Below are positions 8,420 through 15,663 of a stretch of 64,000 nt of DNA, one piece after another. This DNA comes from Ktedonobacter sp. SOSP1-85 (lineage in GTDB: Bacteria > Chloroflexota > Ktedonobacteria > Ktedonobacterales > Ktedonobacteraceae). Position numbers and translations under genes: made by a program. The notes below the pieces were generated by a model. The model saw nothing but the letters and a program-made list of their open reading frames with translations, was not told the DNA's origin and made no database searches. Position 1 is the stretch's first letter. Each line of letters opens with the position of its first letter. The DNA lies in NCBI RefSeq assembly GCF_016587415.1, contig NZ_BNJI01000001.1, positions 2,085,501 to 2,149,500 on the forward strand, in the 5' to 3' direction.

Positions 8420-9064
8420 ATGCGTACCTTAAGTAATCCCGAGACGTCCGTGGGCATAGGTCTAGACACGATTGAACGCATCCTGGAAGACTACGATAGC
8501 TACATCCTAACCCTGGCGCGCCAGGCGGTGATCCGCTCGGCCACGCGAGCCGAGGTCCTGGATATGGAGATCGACGAGATCGCACAGATGACACGTGTCA
8601 AGCTATGGCAAACGCTCCAGAAGACCAGGGTGGATAATCTCAAGGCGTACATCAGGCGCATCGCCCACAACGAGGCCATCAATCGCATCCGCCAGCAACA
8701 TAAAGAGGTCATCCCCCTGCCCGTTGATGAGCAGAATGAAGTCAGCCAGGACTACACACCCCTGAGCCAGAGCGAGAGTATACTGGACCCGGTCACGATC
8801 TTTGAGCAGAAAGAGGCCATCGCAGAATGCACGCGCAAACTTATCACCCTGGTCATTCAGCTGCCACACCGCCAGCAACAGGCAATGATCTGCTCGCTCA
8901 AAGAGCGTCACGACGACCCGACGTCGCTCGCGCGCAGCTTTAAGCTGGCTGGAAAAGAGATCGCCAGCTATAACTGGCCCGGTGACAAGGTCGATGAGAA
9001 CAGGCTGCGCGCCTCGCTCTCCTTTACGCGTAGACGCCTGCGTCGCTACTTCGTGGTCGCGTGA
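8420..9064 (+). CDS. sigma-70-like protein, divergent
   Basis: A 214-residue protein with a recognisable sigma region 2: MEIDEIAQMTRVKLWQTL followed by KAYIRRIAHNEAINRIRQQ, matching the core-binding/-10 helices. The C-terminal part has LVIQLPHRQQQAMICSLKER where region 4 begins, but the helix-turn-helix after it (DDPTSLARSFKLAGKEIASY) is poorly conserved and an unusual insertion separates it from LRASLSFTRRRLRRYF. It may be a divergent ECF sigma factor or a regulator derived from one. AAGGAG stands 9 nt before the ATG. No anti-sigma gene is adjacent. Confidence 0.65.
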   Translation: MRTLSNPETSVGIGLDTIERILEDYDSYILTLARQAVIRSATRAEVLDMEIDEIAQMTRVKLWQTLQKTRVDNLKAYIRRIAHNEAINRIRQQHKEVIPLPVDEQNEVSQDYTPLSQSESILDPVTIFEQKEAIAECTRKLITLVIQLPHRQQQAMICSLKERHDDPTSLARSFKLAGKEIASYNWPGDKVDENRLRASLSFTRRRLRRYFVVA

Positions 9065-9086
9065 TCGCTCATGCGACGCGACCACG
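9052..9086. terminator. 11-bp inverted repeat between convergent genes
   Basis: CGTGGTCGCGT (9052-9062) pairs with ACGCGACCACG (9076-9086) around a 13-nt loop. It overlaps the stop of the sigma-like gene and lies just past the stop of the convergent enoyl-CoA hydratase gene. Confidence 0.55.
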
Positions 9087-9093
9087 CTTGAGG

Positions 9094-9870
9094 CTACGAC
9101 CGCTCATCAAACTGGGGTTTGCGCTTCTCCAGGAAGGCGCGCATGCCCTCCTGCGCATCAGGAATTTGCGAGGCGGCCGCCATGACCTCCATAGCATACG
9201 AGTAGGCCAGCGGTTGCGGCATCTCCATCTGGGCGTAGAATGCCTGTTTCCCGAGCGCCTTTGAGAAGAAGCTTCCCCGCGTCGCAGCACTTAGCAGGCG
9301 GAGCGACTCCTCTTCTAACTGTTCAGGCAGCACCACGCGATTGACCAGGCCCCAATCAGCGGCGGTCTGCGCATCGATGGGATCGCCGGTCAGCAGCATC
9401 TCCAGAGCACGCTTGCGCCCGACGTTGCGACTGAGCGCGACCATAGGTGTCGTGCAGAACCAGCCCCCCCTACCACCCGGCGTGGCGAACGCGGCCTCCG
9501 TCGAGGCCACCGCCAGGTCACAACTCGCCACCAGTTGGCAGCCAGCCGCGGTCGCGATGGCATGCACACGCGCCAGCACAGGCTGAGGAATCTCCTGAAG
9601 CGTATTCATCATCGTTGTACAGGTCCGCAATAGTTTGCGCATAGACTCCAGGTCGCCATCGGCCATATCGGCGAAGTCATGGCCAGCGCTAAAGGCGGGG
9701 CCGTTCGCGGCCAGGATGACACCACGCGCCGGGCTTTCCCCCACTTCCCGCAGGGCCGTGGTCAGCTCCTGCATACATTTGAGGGAGAGGGCATTGCGCC
9801 GCTTTGGATTGTTGAGGGTAATGGTCGCGAACTGTTCTTCGTACGCGACCTCAATGAGTTCATAGCTCAT
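9094..9870 (-). CDS. enoyl-CoA hydratase/isomerase family protein
   Basis: A 258-residue crotonase-fold protein. The first oxyanion-hole segment is FSAGHDFADM and the second is ATAAGCQLVASCDLAVAS. The region where hydratases keep catalytic Glu residues reads GGRGGWFCTTPMVALSRNVG, so classical hydratase chemistry is doubtful; this pattern resembles the ECHDC3-like subgroup. It may act on acyl-CoA substrates but the reaction cannot be assigned. The start is well supported by GAGGAGG before the ATG at 9870. It follows the ABC-F gene on the same strand, but two long hairpins separate them, so it is probably a separate transcript. Confidence 0.8.
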   Translation of the reverse strand: MSYELIEVAYEEQFATITLNNPKRRNALSLKCMQELTTALREVGESPARGVILAANGPAFSAGHDFADMADGDLESMRKLLRTCTTMMNTLQEIPQPVLARVHAIATAAGCQLVASCDLAVASTEAAFATPGGRGGWFCTTPMVALSRNVGRKRALEMLLTGDPIDAQTAADWGLVNRVVLPEQLEEESLRLLSAATRGSFFSKALGKQAFYAQMEMPQPLAYSYAMEVMAAASQIPDAQEGMRAFLEKRKPQFDERS

Positions 9871-9918
9871 TTTAGCGCCTCCTCTTGATAATACTCCTCA
9901 GCACCTACGGTGCTTCGC

Positions 9919-9991
9919 GGAATTTGATGTGTGGTGTGGTGCGGCAGGATGCCTCTGGCATCCTGCCGCACCACACCACACATCAAATTCC
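9919..9991. repeat. 35-bp perfect inverted repeat, 3-nt loop
   Basis: Arms 9919-9953 and 9957-9991 are perfectly complementary with a TCT loop, closing on GCC/GGC. This is the longest perfect hairpin in the window. It lies upstream of the enoyl-CoA hydratase gene and downstream of a second hairpin that already follows the ABC-F gene. No U-tract is present. Confidence 0.85.
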
Positions 9992-10019
9992 AAGGTATTT
10001 CTTTGTGTGAAAGAAAGGG

Positions 10020-10065
10020 ACACCACCTGTTTCCCATATTATGCCATATGGGAAACAGGTGGTGT
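10020..10065 (-). terminator. 20-bp perfect hairpin downstream of ABC-F gene
   Basis: Arms 10020-10039 (ACACCACCTGTTTCCCATAT) and 10046-10065 are perfect with a 6-nt loop. It lies 23 nt past the ABC-F stop on the minus strand, a natural terminator position. Confidence 0.75.
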
Positions 10066-10088
10066 TGTACCTTATCTCAGCTATATGA

Positions 10089-11723
10089 CTAGCCGGCACG
10101 CTTTTCGGCATAGTATGAGTAGTTACCGGGATAGACCCGCACCTGCCCATCCAGGCCGATCTCCAGAATCTTAGTGGCGATGTTATCAAGAAAGTAGCGG
10201 TCGTGCGATACCATCAGAACCGTGCCTTCAAAATCGAGCAGCGCCTCCTCCAGGACCTCGGTTGAGGCAATATCCAGGTTATTGGTTGGCTCATCGAGGA
10301 GTAGGAAGTTGGACTCTTGTAACATCAGGCGCGCAATCTGCAAGCGACTCTTCTGCCCCCCGCTCAGGTTACCAATAGGTGTTCGCACCTCCTCCACCGA
10401 GAGAAGGAAGCGACTCAAGAAGGCGATGGCCTGGCCCTCGGTGAGCTTTTTCAGACGGCGCACGAAGTCCAGGGGTGTGCTCTCAAAGGGTAGTGTCTCC
10501 TGCTCCTGTGAGTAGTAGCCGGTGACGACGCTGGCACCGATTTTCACCGTTCCCGTTGTCGCAGGTAGCAGGTCCATCATCGTCTTGAGCAGCGTTGTCT
10601 TGCCCGCGCCATTGTGGCCCACGATGCCGATGCGCTCGCCATAGAGAACGGTAAAGTCAAAAGGCTTGACGAGCAGGTGCCCACCGATCTCCTTGCTAAG
10701 CTGCTTGACCTCCAGCACGCGTTTGCCACTCCGCTCGCCATTGAGATCGACCTTGATCCGGTCGCGCTCAAAGATAGGTTTATCGACCGCCTCTTGTTTC
10801 AGCTTCTCGACGCGTTTGGCCATATACTCGGCACGGCCAGCGAACTTGGGATTCATCTTCGCCCACTCTTTGAGTCGGTGCATGCTGTGCTTGAGGCGGC
10901 GAATCTCCTTCTGCTCCACGGTATACTGCTCTTGCAAGCGCTGGAGCTGCCGCTCACGCTCGGCGACATAAGCACTGTAGTTACCTGCAAAGACCGAGAT
11001 CTCGCCATCCTCTAGCTCATAGATCTTATTCACCGAGCGATCAAGCAGGTGACGATCATGTGAGATGATCAGCACGGTACCGGGGTAGTCACGAATATAC
11101 TGCTCCAGCCAGGCCTTGGCGTGCAGATCGAGATGATTATCTGGCTCGTCGAGCAAGAGCAGATCTGGCATCTGCAAGAGAATGCGCGCCAAGTTGATAA
11201 GCTTCTTCTCGCCCCCACTGAAGGATTTCACCGGCAGTTTATGCTCGGAGAGAGGAAAGCCCAGGCCACAGAGAACTCCTTCGACGCGATGCTCAATGGT
11301 ATAGCCGCCCAACGCATCGTAGCGCTCCTGCGTGACGCTATAGTCAGCGAGAATGCGCTCCATCCGCTCAGGATCATCCATAGTCTCCACACTGGACATC
11401 TGTGCCTCCAGGCGCTTCATCTTCGTGGATAAAGTCTGTAACTCAGGGCTGCTGGTCGCGACTACGTCAAAGACGCTCTGCTCTAGCTGAGCCTCGTCGA
11501 TCTCCTGCTGGAGATAACTGATGGTCAAATTGCGCTTGCGAGAGATCGTGCCGGACGTTGGATCTTCACGGCCACAGAGCAGTTTAAAGAGGGTTGACTT
11601 GCCACTGCCATTCTCACCGACGAGGCCGATACGCTCTCTCTCTACAATTTCAAGATCAATATCGCGAAAGACGGGATTGCCACCATAGTCTTTGCGCACC
11701 TGGGAAAAATTGACTAGCAACAT
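10089..11723 (-). CDS. ABC-F family ATPase
   Basis: A 544-residue protein with two ABC ATPase domains and no membrane domain, as in ABC-F ribosome-associated factors. Walker A motifs are GENGSGKST and GHNGAGKTT; signatures are SFSGGEKKLINLARI and LSGGQKSRLQIARL; Walker B motifs are LLLLDEPDNHLD and FLLLDEPTNNLD. A charged linker (about residues 240-310, RLQEQYTVEQKEIRRLKH) lies between them, where the P-site tRNA interaction motif of the family sits. Members either tune translation or protect ribosomes from antibiotics. The start is supported by AGAAGGAG before the ATG. The ~340-nt leader carries a small ORF and hairpins, as in inducible resistance ABC-F genes. Confidence 0.9.
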   Translation of the reverse strand: MLLVNFSQVRKDYGGNPVFRDIDLEIVERERIGLVGENGSGKSTLFKLLCGREDPTSGTISRKRNLTISYLQQEIDEAQLEQSVFDVVATSSPELQTLSTKMKRLEAQMSSVETMDDPERMERILADYSVTQERYDALGGYTIEHRVEGVLCGLGFPLSEHKLPVKSFSGGEKKLINLARILLQMPDLLLLDEPDNHLDLHAKAWLEQYIRDYPGTVLIISHDRHLLDRSVNKIYELEDGEISVFAGNYSAYVAERERQLQRLQEQYTVEQKEIRRLKHSMHRLKEWAKMNPKFAGRAEYMAKRVEKLKQEAVDKPIFERDRIKVDLNGERSGKRVLEVKQLSKEIGGHLLVKPFDFTVLYGERIGIVGHNGAGKTTLLKTMMDLLPATTGTVKIGASVVTGYYSQEQETLPFESTPLDFVRRLKKLTEGQAIAFLSRFLLSVEEVRTPIGNLSGGQKSRLQIARLMLQESNFLLLDEPTNNLDIASTEVLEEALLDFEGTVLMVSHDRYFLDNIATKILEIGLDGQVRVYPGNYSYYAEKRAG

Positions 11724-11982
11724 AGGTAGGTGTCTCCTTCTGAACAGAAAAACAGGGCAGAAAAAATGCCGTGATGGGTAAAAACAGAGGGTAACCTGGC
11801 AGGCAGAAAACTACCTATGCAGAGAAGGGAGCGCACACAGTGAGCTTATGAAGAGAAAAACAAGGGGGAGGAAAAGCAGCACACAGAGGAATATCTAGGC
11901 TATGCTTAGCCGTTGCACAATGGCAACGGGCATACCCTTTTATCCACGCTACGATTCCGCCGCATAAGCAGAAGCGCCAGGC
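11724..11982 (-). promoter_or_regulatory. structured 5' leader of the ABC-F gene
   Basis: This stretch, between the leader peptide stop and the ABC-F start, holds several pairings. One is an 11-bp perfect hairpin (11959-11969 with 11981-11991). Another is a hairpin of CCGTTGC/GCAACGG plus TATGC/GCATA (11901-11934). A third is a 9-bp complement between CTACCTATG at 11811-11819 and CATAGGTAG at 11721-11729, the latter covering the ABC-F start codon. The arrangement suggests translation-dependent control of expression. Confidence 0.45.
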
Positions 11983-12069
11983 TTATGCGGCAATATCATG
12001 CGATTGATATTTACCTGGAGGAGATGAGACCTGGGTGTAGTCCACCAGGTCCGACATTGGATAGCTCAT
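11983..12069 (-). CDS. putative 28-aa leader peptide upstream of ABC-F gene
   Basis: A 28-codon reading frame begins MSYPMSDLVDYTQV and ends SHDIAA. Its stop codon lies inside one arm of the perfect hairpin 11959-11991. The ATG is 7 nt after the -10 hexamer of the only good promoter here, so the transcript would start at or next to the ATG and the peptide would be read from a leaderless mRNA. Upstream peptides whose translation is affected by antibiotics control several known ABC-F genes. A role here is inferred from position alone. Confidence 0.4.
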   Translation of the reverse strand: MSYPMSDLVDYTQVSSPPGKYQSHDIAA

Positions 12070-12075
12070 ACATAT

Positions 12076-12105
12076 ATCGTAACATACACGCCAGCGCATG
12101 GTCAA
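12076..12105 (-). promoter_or_regulatory. promoter for ABC-F leader
   Basis: On the minus strand TTGACC (12100-12105) and TACGAT (12076-12081) are separated by 18 nt. The predicted start is at about 12069, coincident with the leader peptide ATG. Confidence 0.55.
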
Positions 12106-12163
12106 GCTATTATTCCTTCGCGCCTGCGGCGCTCACATGTTGCTTGAAGCATACTGGCACTTA

Positions 12164-12193
12164 TTGACACGGCCTTTTAGCGCGTGCTAGACT
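12164..12193 (+). promoter_or_regulatory. promoter for HAD phosphatase gene
   Basis: A consensus TTGACA (12164-12169) is followed after 18 nt by TAGACT (12188-12193). It lies about 45 nt upstream of the HAD gene ATG at 12239, back-to-back with the ABC-F promoter. Confidence 0.5.
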
Positions 12194-12238
12194 GCACACA
12201 ACCACGATGATTGCCGCCTGGAAAGTAAAGGTCTTATC

Positions 12239-12982
12239 ATGCTTATTGAGCAGCCACAAGCTATTCGTACTGTATTCTTCGACGCGGGCTTCACACTCCT
12301 TCAGCCCACCCTCTCGACGCCCGAAATCTGTCACCATGTGGGGCATAGTCTCGATCTACATATCCATATCGATGATGTCAAAGAGCGGATGCAACAGGCC
12401 GAGGGTTACTTCCACCATCACCAACGCCTCAATCGCCATATCTGGGCCAGTGAGCAGGGTATTATCGACTTCTGGACCGGGTACTATATGAATTTGCTGC
12501 GCCCCTTCGTCGAAGAGCATGACGAGAAGCGGCTCTACCAGCTTGCGCATACCATCACGCGAGAGTTTGACAAGCCCAGCAACTGGCAGCTCTATAACGA
12601 TGTTTTGCCTGTACTGGAGGCACTGCAAGCCCATAAATATACCCTGGGCATCATCTCGGACTGGGGATCAGCCCTTAACACCATCCTCCACACACTGCGG
12701 CTCTCGCAGTACTTTGATTGCGTCCTCATCTCCGCGACCACCAGGCACGCCAAGCCTTCGCCCATGCTCTATGAAGAGGCCCTGGCACGCGCCAACTCCA
12801 TTCCAGAGTTCTCAGTGCATATCGGCGACACCTATGTCCAGGATATCCTGGGCGCCCGCTCGGTAGGCATCACGCCGGTCCTGCTGGACCGCCACCACAA
12901 ACTCCATTCGCATCAGGTTGATTGTCTCGTAGTCACTTCCCTCTTTGAACTGCTCGATCACTTGGAGGTTCCCCACTCATGA
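12239..12982 (+). CDS. HAD superfamily hydrolase
   Basis: A 247-residue haloacid dehalogenase-type phosphatase. Motif I is FFDAGFTL, with Gly in place of the second Asp of DxDxT, as in REG-2/HDHD3-like members. Motif II is GIISDWGS, motif III is the Lys in HAKPSP, and motif IV is HIGDTYVQDILGAR. A helical cap lies between motifs I and II (about residues 25-110). The loss of the second Asp leaves phosphatase competence uncertain. The stop TGA overlaps the ATG of the next gene (ATGA at 12979), so the two are coupled. The substrate is unknown. Confidence 0.85.
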   Translation: MLIEQPQAIRTVFFDAGFTLLQPTLSTPEICHHVGHSLDLHIHIDDVKERMQQAEGYFHHHQRLNRHIWASEQGIIDFWTGYYMNLLRPFVEEHDEKRLYQLAHTITREFDKPSNWQLYNDVLPVLEALQAHKYTLGIISDWGSALNTILHTLRLSQYFDCVLISATTRHAKPSPMLYEEALARANSIPEFSVHIGDTYVQDILGARSVGITPVLLDRHHKLHSHQVDCLVVTSLFELLDHLEVPHS

Positions 12983-13676
12983 TCAATTTCGCCACTAAAC
13001 GCAGCAACCTGCTTCTTACCGGTCTTGCGCTGGGGCCACCGCTATGGCGACCACGCTCGTAGGCTATGTGAGGCGCGAGGTACAACGACGCGGATATCCA
13101 TCCTGGGAAGAGTGCCAGTGTGACTTTAAAGCCAAACAGGCCTTCTTCCAGGTCTTTCATAGCCGGCACCAGTGGCGCGGCGCCACGATTGTCACCCAGG
13201 AATGGGGCGCGCACCTGGTCAATCCCGCGCCATGGCTCCGCCGCCTGCTCCATCATAGCTCGCAGGCGCTTGCGGTCCTGAACATGGGTAACCACTATGT
13301 CGAGCGCGTCACGCTCAGCCCCCAGGAGGCGCACCAGTTTGTCTACGCCATACAGGGAAAAAGTATGGGAGAACAGGACGACGAGAGCCAGGAAATAATG
13401 GAGAAGCGCCAGCTTATCTGGCGACGCGAGGTCCTGCATGTCCCCAGCCATCCCTTTGACGCCTATATTCACCGCCTCTATCCCCTGCCAGTGACGAAGA
13501 GTCAGCAAGAGATAAGCGCGGGCCTACCAGTGCTCTGGGATCGCGCCAGCGACACACCCATCACGGTCGAGGGCACGCTACTTGATACCCCCCTGGGGAC
13601 GCGCATCGACTATATTGGCTGGACCCCATCGCAGGTGGCATATTGTACAGCGCGCCTGGAAGCCACGCAAGAGTAG
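12979..13676 (+). CDS. uncharacterised protein with N-terminal membrane anchor, apparent frameshift
   Basis: The ATG at 12979 overlaps the HAD stop and opens with MINFATKRSNLLLTGLALG, then hits a stop at 13060. The next frame continues with ATAMATTLVGYVRREV and runs to 13676. Adding one G to the GGGG run at 13032-13035 joins them into a single protein of about 232 residues with an N-terminal hydrophobic anchor. If the shift is real, the downstream ORF could start at the ATG at 13044 (210 residues). The soluble part (QAFFQVFHSRHQWRGATIVTQ) resembles no family I know. Operon context suggests it works with the HAD protein. Confidence 0.6.
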
Positions 13677-13725
13677 CACCATAAGATTGCTCTCCACGCC
13701 TGGCTTTCAGCATACCGAGGAAAGG

Positions 13726-14454
13726 CTATTTGATCTCGCGCACGACCTCAACGCCGTTGAGCCGCATATGATAGAGGAAGAGCAGGTGCATAAAATCGCC
13801 ATTATGCGGGAGAGCGCCAACCTGTTGCGCAGTCTCTACGGACATATCATAAGTCTGCACGGCATTTTCGGGAACAATCACGCGCAGGGAGCGATTCTGA
13901 GCATTGGCGTGCAGCTTCAGGTGCAGGGCCATCTGGTGAATACAGAGATCGGTACAATCGCCAACGATTACGGCCACGCTCAAATCGGGATGCTCGCTTA
14001 GCCAGGCCCCCAGTTCGGTGTTGTGGAAGGCATTGAGCGAGTTTTTGTGGATGACCGTGTAGAGGTCGGCGGCGGGAAGCTCCAGCAGCTCAGGAATGGT
14101 CTCGGCCTCGGTAGTACCTACCTGGCAGTGTGGAGGAAAATTCGCGAACTCTGGGGCATCCTCCGGATGGCAGTCCTGGGCCAGCACAAAGTTGCGCACG
14201 CCAATGCCAAAGGCCCCCTTGATGGCCGCGGAGACCGCTGGAATGATGGCCTTAACGCGTGGACTGGCCAGTGCCCCCTCGTGGCAGAAACCATTGATCA
14301 TATCCACGCTAAAGAGGGCCAGCCGGCCTTTTTGCGCCTCGGTCACAAAATCACCCCAGGCAAGCGAGGGCAGCTCGCGCTCCCAGTTGACAAGTTCCTG
14401 CAGGAAGGGAGTTGCCTGTTCAATAAAGTTCTCGGGAAGAGTGGATTGAGCCAT
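13726..14454 (-). CDS. isochorismatase-family cysteine hydrolase, nicotinamidase-like
   Basis: A 242-residue cysteine hydrolase. The catalytic triad is visible: Asp in FSVDMINGFC, Lys in VIHKNSLNAF and Cys in VGDCTDLCI. The metal-site region AQDCHPEDAPEF..FPPHCQVGT matches the Asp/His/His pattern of nicotinamidases (PncA), which deamidate nicotinamide to nicotinate. GGAGG precedes the ATG at 14454. It lies next to, and co-directional with, an NrtR-like Nudix regulator whose relatives control NAD synthesis, which supports a pyridine nucleotide role. Other amidase substrates cannot be excluded. Confidence 0.8.
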   Translation of the reverse strand: MAQSTLPENFIEQATPFLQELVNWERELPSLAWGDFVTEAQKGRLALFSVDMINGFCHEGALASPRVKAIIPAVSAAIKGAFGIGVRNFVLAQDCHPEDAPEFANFPPHCQVGTTEAETIPELLELPAADLYTVIHKNSLNAFHNTELGAWLSEHPDLSVAVIVGDCTDLCIHQMALHLKLHANAQNRSLRVIVPENAVQTYDMSVETAQQVGALPHNGDFMHLLFLYHMRLNGVEVVREIK

Positions 14455-14524
14455 GCTCGTCTATGCCTCCTATGCATTTTTACGTAACGCTATGTGCTCG
14501 TTCTAAGCTGACCTCTCGCGCCTG

Positions 14525-14589
14525 TCTATTGATGGTGTTGTGCTTGTGGGTAGCCTGCGGCTACCCACAAGCACAACACCATCAATAGA
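14525..14589 (-). terminator. 31-bp perfect hairpin 2 nt past the Nudix stop
   Basis: Arms 14525-14555 and 14559-14589 are perfect complements with a TGC loop closed by GCC/GGC. The right arm ends 2 nt from the TAA of the Nudix gene at 14592, so it probably ends that transcript before the nicotinamidase-like gene. Confidence 0.8.
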
Positions 14590-14591
14590 AC

Positions 14592-15353
14592 TTATAGCTC
14601 GTGCTCGGCCGCCGGGTTAAAGCGGTACAGGCGGGCAGGCCGGTGTGTGCCCTCCATCTTTTTCGCGCCCGTGTCTTCCAGAATACCAGTTGAGAGGATT
14701 TTCTTACGAAAGTTCCGCTTGTCCAGCTTTTTATGCAGAATGATCTCGTAGACGCGTTGCAGTTCACGCAGCGTAAACTGCTCTGACAAGAGGTTAAAGG
14801 CAATTGTGGTGTATTCGAGCTTGCCACGCAGGCGGTTAAGCGTGTACTCCAAAATCTGCTGATGGTCAAAGGCCAGCGGCGGTAGGTCATACACCGGAAA
14901 CCAGTCGACATCTACCGCATCACTCGCGGCCTTGACCTGGAGGCGCTCCGAATCCAGCAGGGCAAAGTATACGACGGTGATGACCCGCGTACGTGGATCG
15001 CGCCCAGGCTCGCCAAAGGTATAGAGCTGCTCCAGGTAGACATTCTCTACCTGCGTCTCTTCTTGTAACTCACGTTTGGCCGCATCCTCCAGAGATTCGT
15101 CGATATTGACGAAGCCACCAGGAATAGCCCACATGCCCTCGTACGGCCATGATCGCCGCTTGACAAGCAGTACTTGCAGATCCTTCTGCCGTAGGCTCAT
15201 CATGACAACGTCCACGGTGACCGATGGACGCTCATACTTGCTGGCATCATATTTATGCGCCTCGGCCTCGCTCGTTGCCACTACCTCCCGCCCCTGAGGC
15301 TCATCATGCCCGCTTTCTTGCAGCCCATTACTTGCTGTACTTTGCTCTTCCAT
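14592..15353 (-). CDS. Nudix hydrolase-domain transcriptional regulator, NrtR-like
   Basis: A 253-residue two-domain protein. The Nudix box is intact: GGFVNIDESLEDAAKRELQE followed by ETQ. A C-terminal winged helix follows (LLSEQFTLRELQRVYEIILH and KLDKRNFRKKILSTG), the layout of NrtR, an ADP-ribose-sensing repressor of NAD metabolism. An intact box suggests it may also hydrolyse ADP-ribose. The ATG at 15353 is chosen; a GTG three codons earlier is possible. Palindromes upstream at 15381 and 15480 are good operator candidates, suggesting autoregulation and possibly control of the divergent gene at 15664. A nicotinamidase-like gene follows downstream. Confidence 0.85.
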   Translation of the reverse strand: MEEQSTASNGLQESGHDEPQGREVVATSEAEAHKYDASKYERPSVTVDVVMMSLRQKDLQVLLVKRRSWPYEGMWAIPGGFVNIDESLEDAAKRELQEETQVENVYLEQLYTFGEPGRDPRTRVITVVYFALLDSERLQVKAASDAVDVDWFPVYDLPPLAFDHQQILEYTLNRLRGKLEYTTIAFNLLSEQFTLRELQRVYEIILHKKLDKRNFRKKILSTGILEDTGAKKMEGTHRPARLYRFNPAAEHEL

Positions 15354-15380
15354 CTGTCTCACTTCTTACGGTCTTCTGGT

Positions 15381-15397
15381 GTATAATACTGTTATAC
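15381..15397. promoter_or_regulatory. palindrome overlapping a -10-like element
   Basis: GTATAATACTGTTATAC is an inverted repeat with 6-bp arms and a 5-nt centre. It lies 28 nt upstream of the Nudix regulator start and includes TATAAT on the plus strand. It could be part of a promoter or a second regulator site. Confidence 0.35.
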
Positions 15398-15479
15398 AAA
15401 CTCGACACTCAATCTCCTGTTACACCCTCTACACCAATGAGCGCTCCCTTCGAACAGGCAGCAAGTCAGCATATGATCC

Positions 15480-15502
15480 ATTAGTGTAGAATATACACTA
15501 AT
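15480..15502. promoter_or_regulatory. 23-bp palindromic operator candidate
   Basis: ATTAGTGTA (15480-15488) and TACACTAAT (15494-15502) are perfect 9-bp arms around GAATA. The size and A/T-rich dyad fit a dimeric winged-helix repressor. It lies in the spacer between the divergent Nudix regulator and the pseudokinase-helicase gene, so it could govern both. Binding by the NrtR-like protein is inferred. Confidence 0.5.
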
Positions 15503-15663
15503 AGTACTGTAAATATGAGCACCTGTCAAGTAGGCATAGTTTTCACCTACGCCGGAGGACAAGCCCAACCAGGAGGTAACGACATTGTTCCTCGTCCCTC
15601 GCTGTGCTATACTGCACATGCGCACCAAACAGATGTTCATATTTCGGGGGAAGCGAGGAGATC

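Noticed and set aside
15604..15663. Upstream ATG for the pseudokinase-helicase gene
   Set aside because: The added 20 residues are Cys-rich and unlike a kinase N terminus; GAGGAG lies right before the ATG at 15664.
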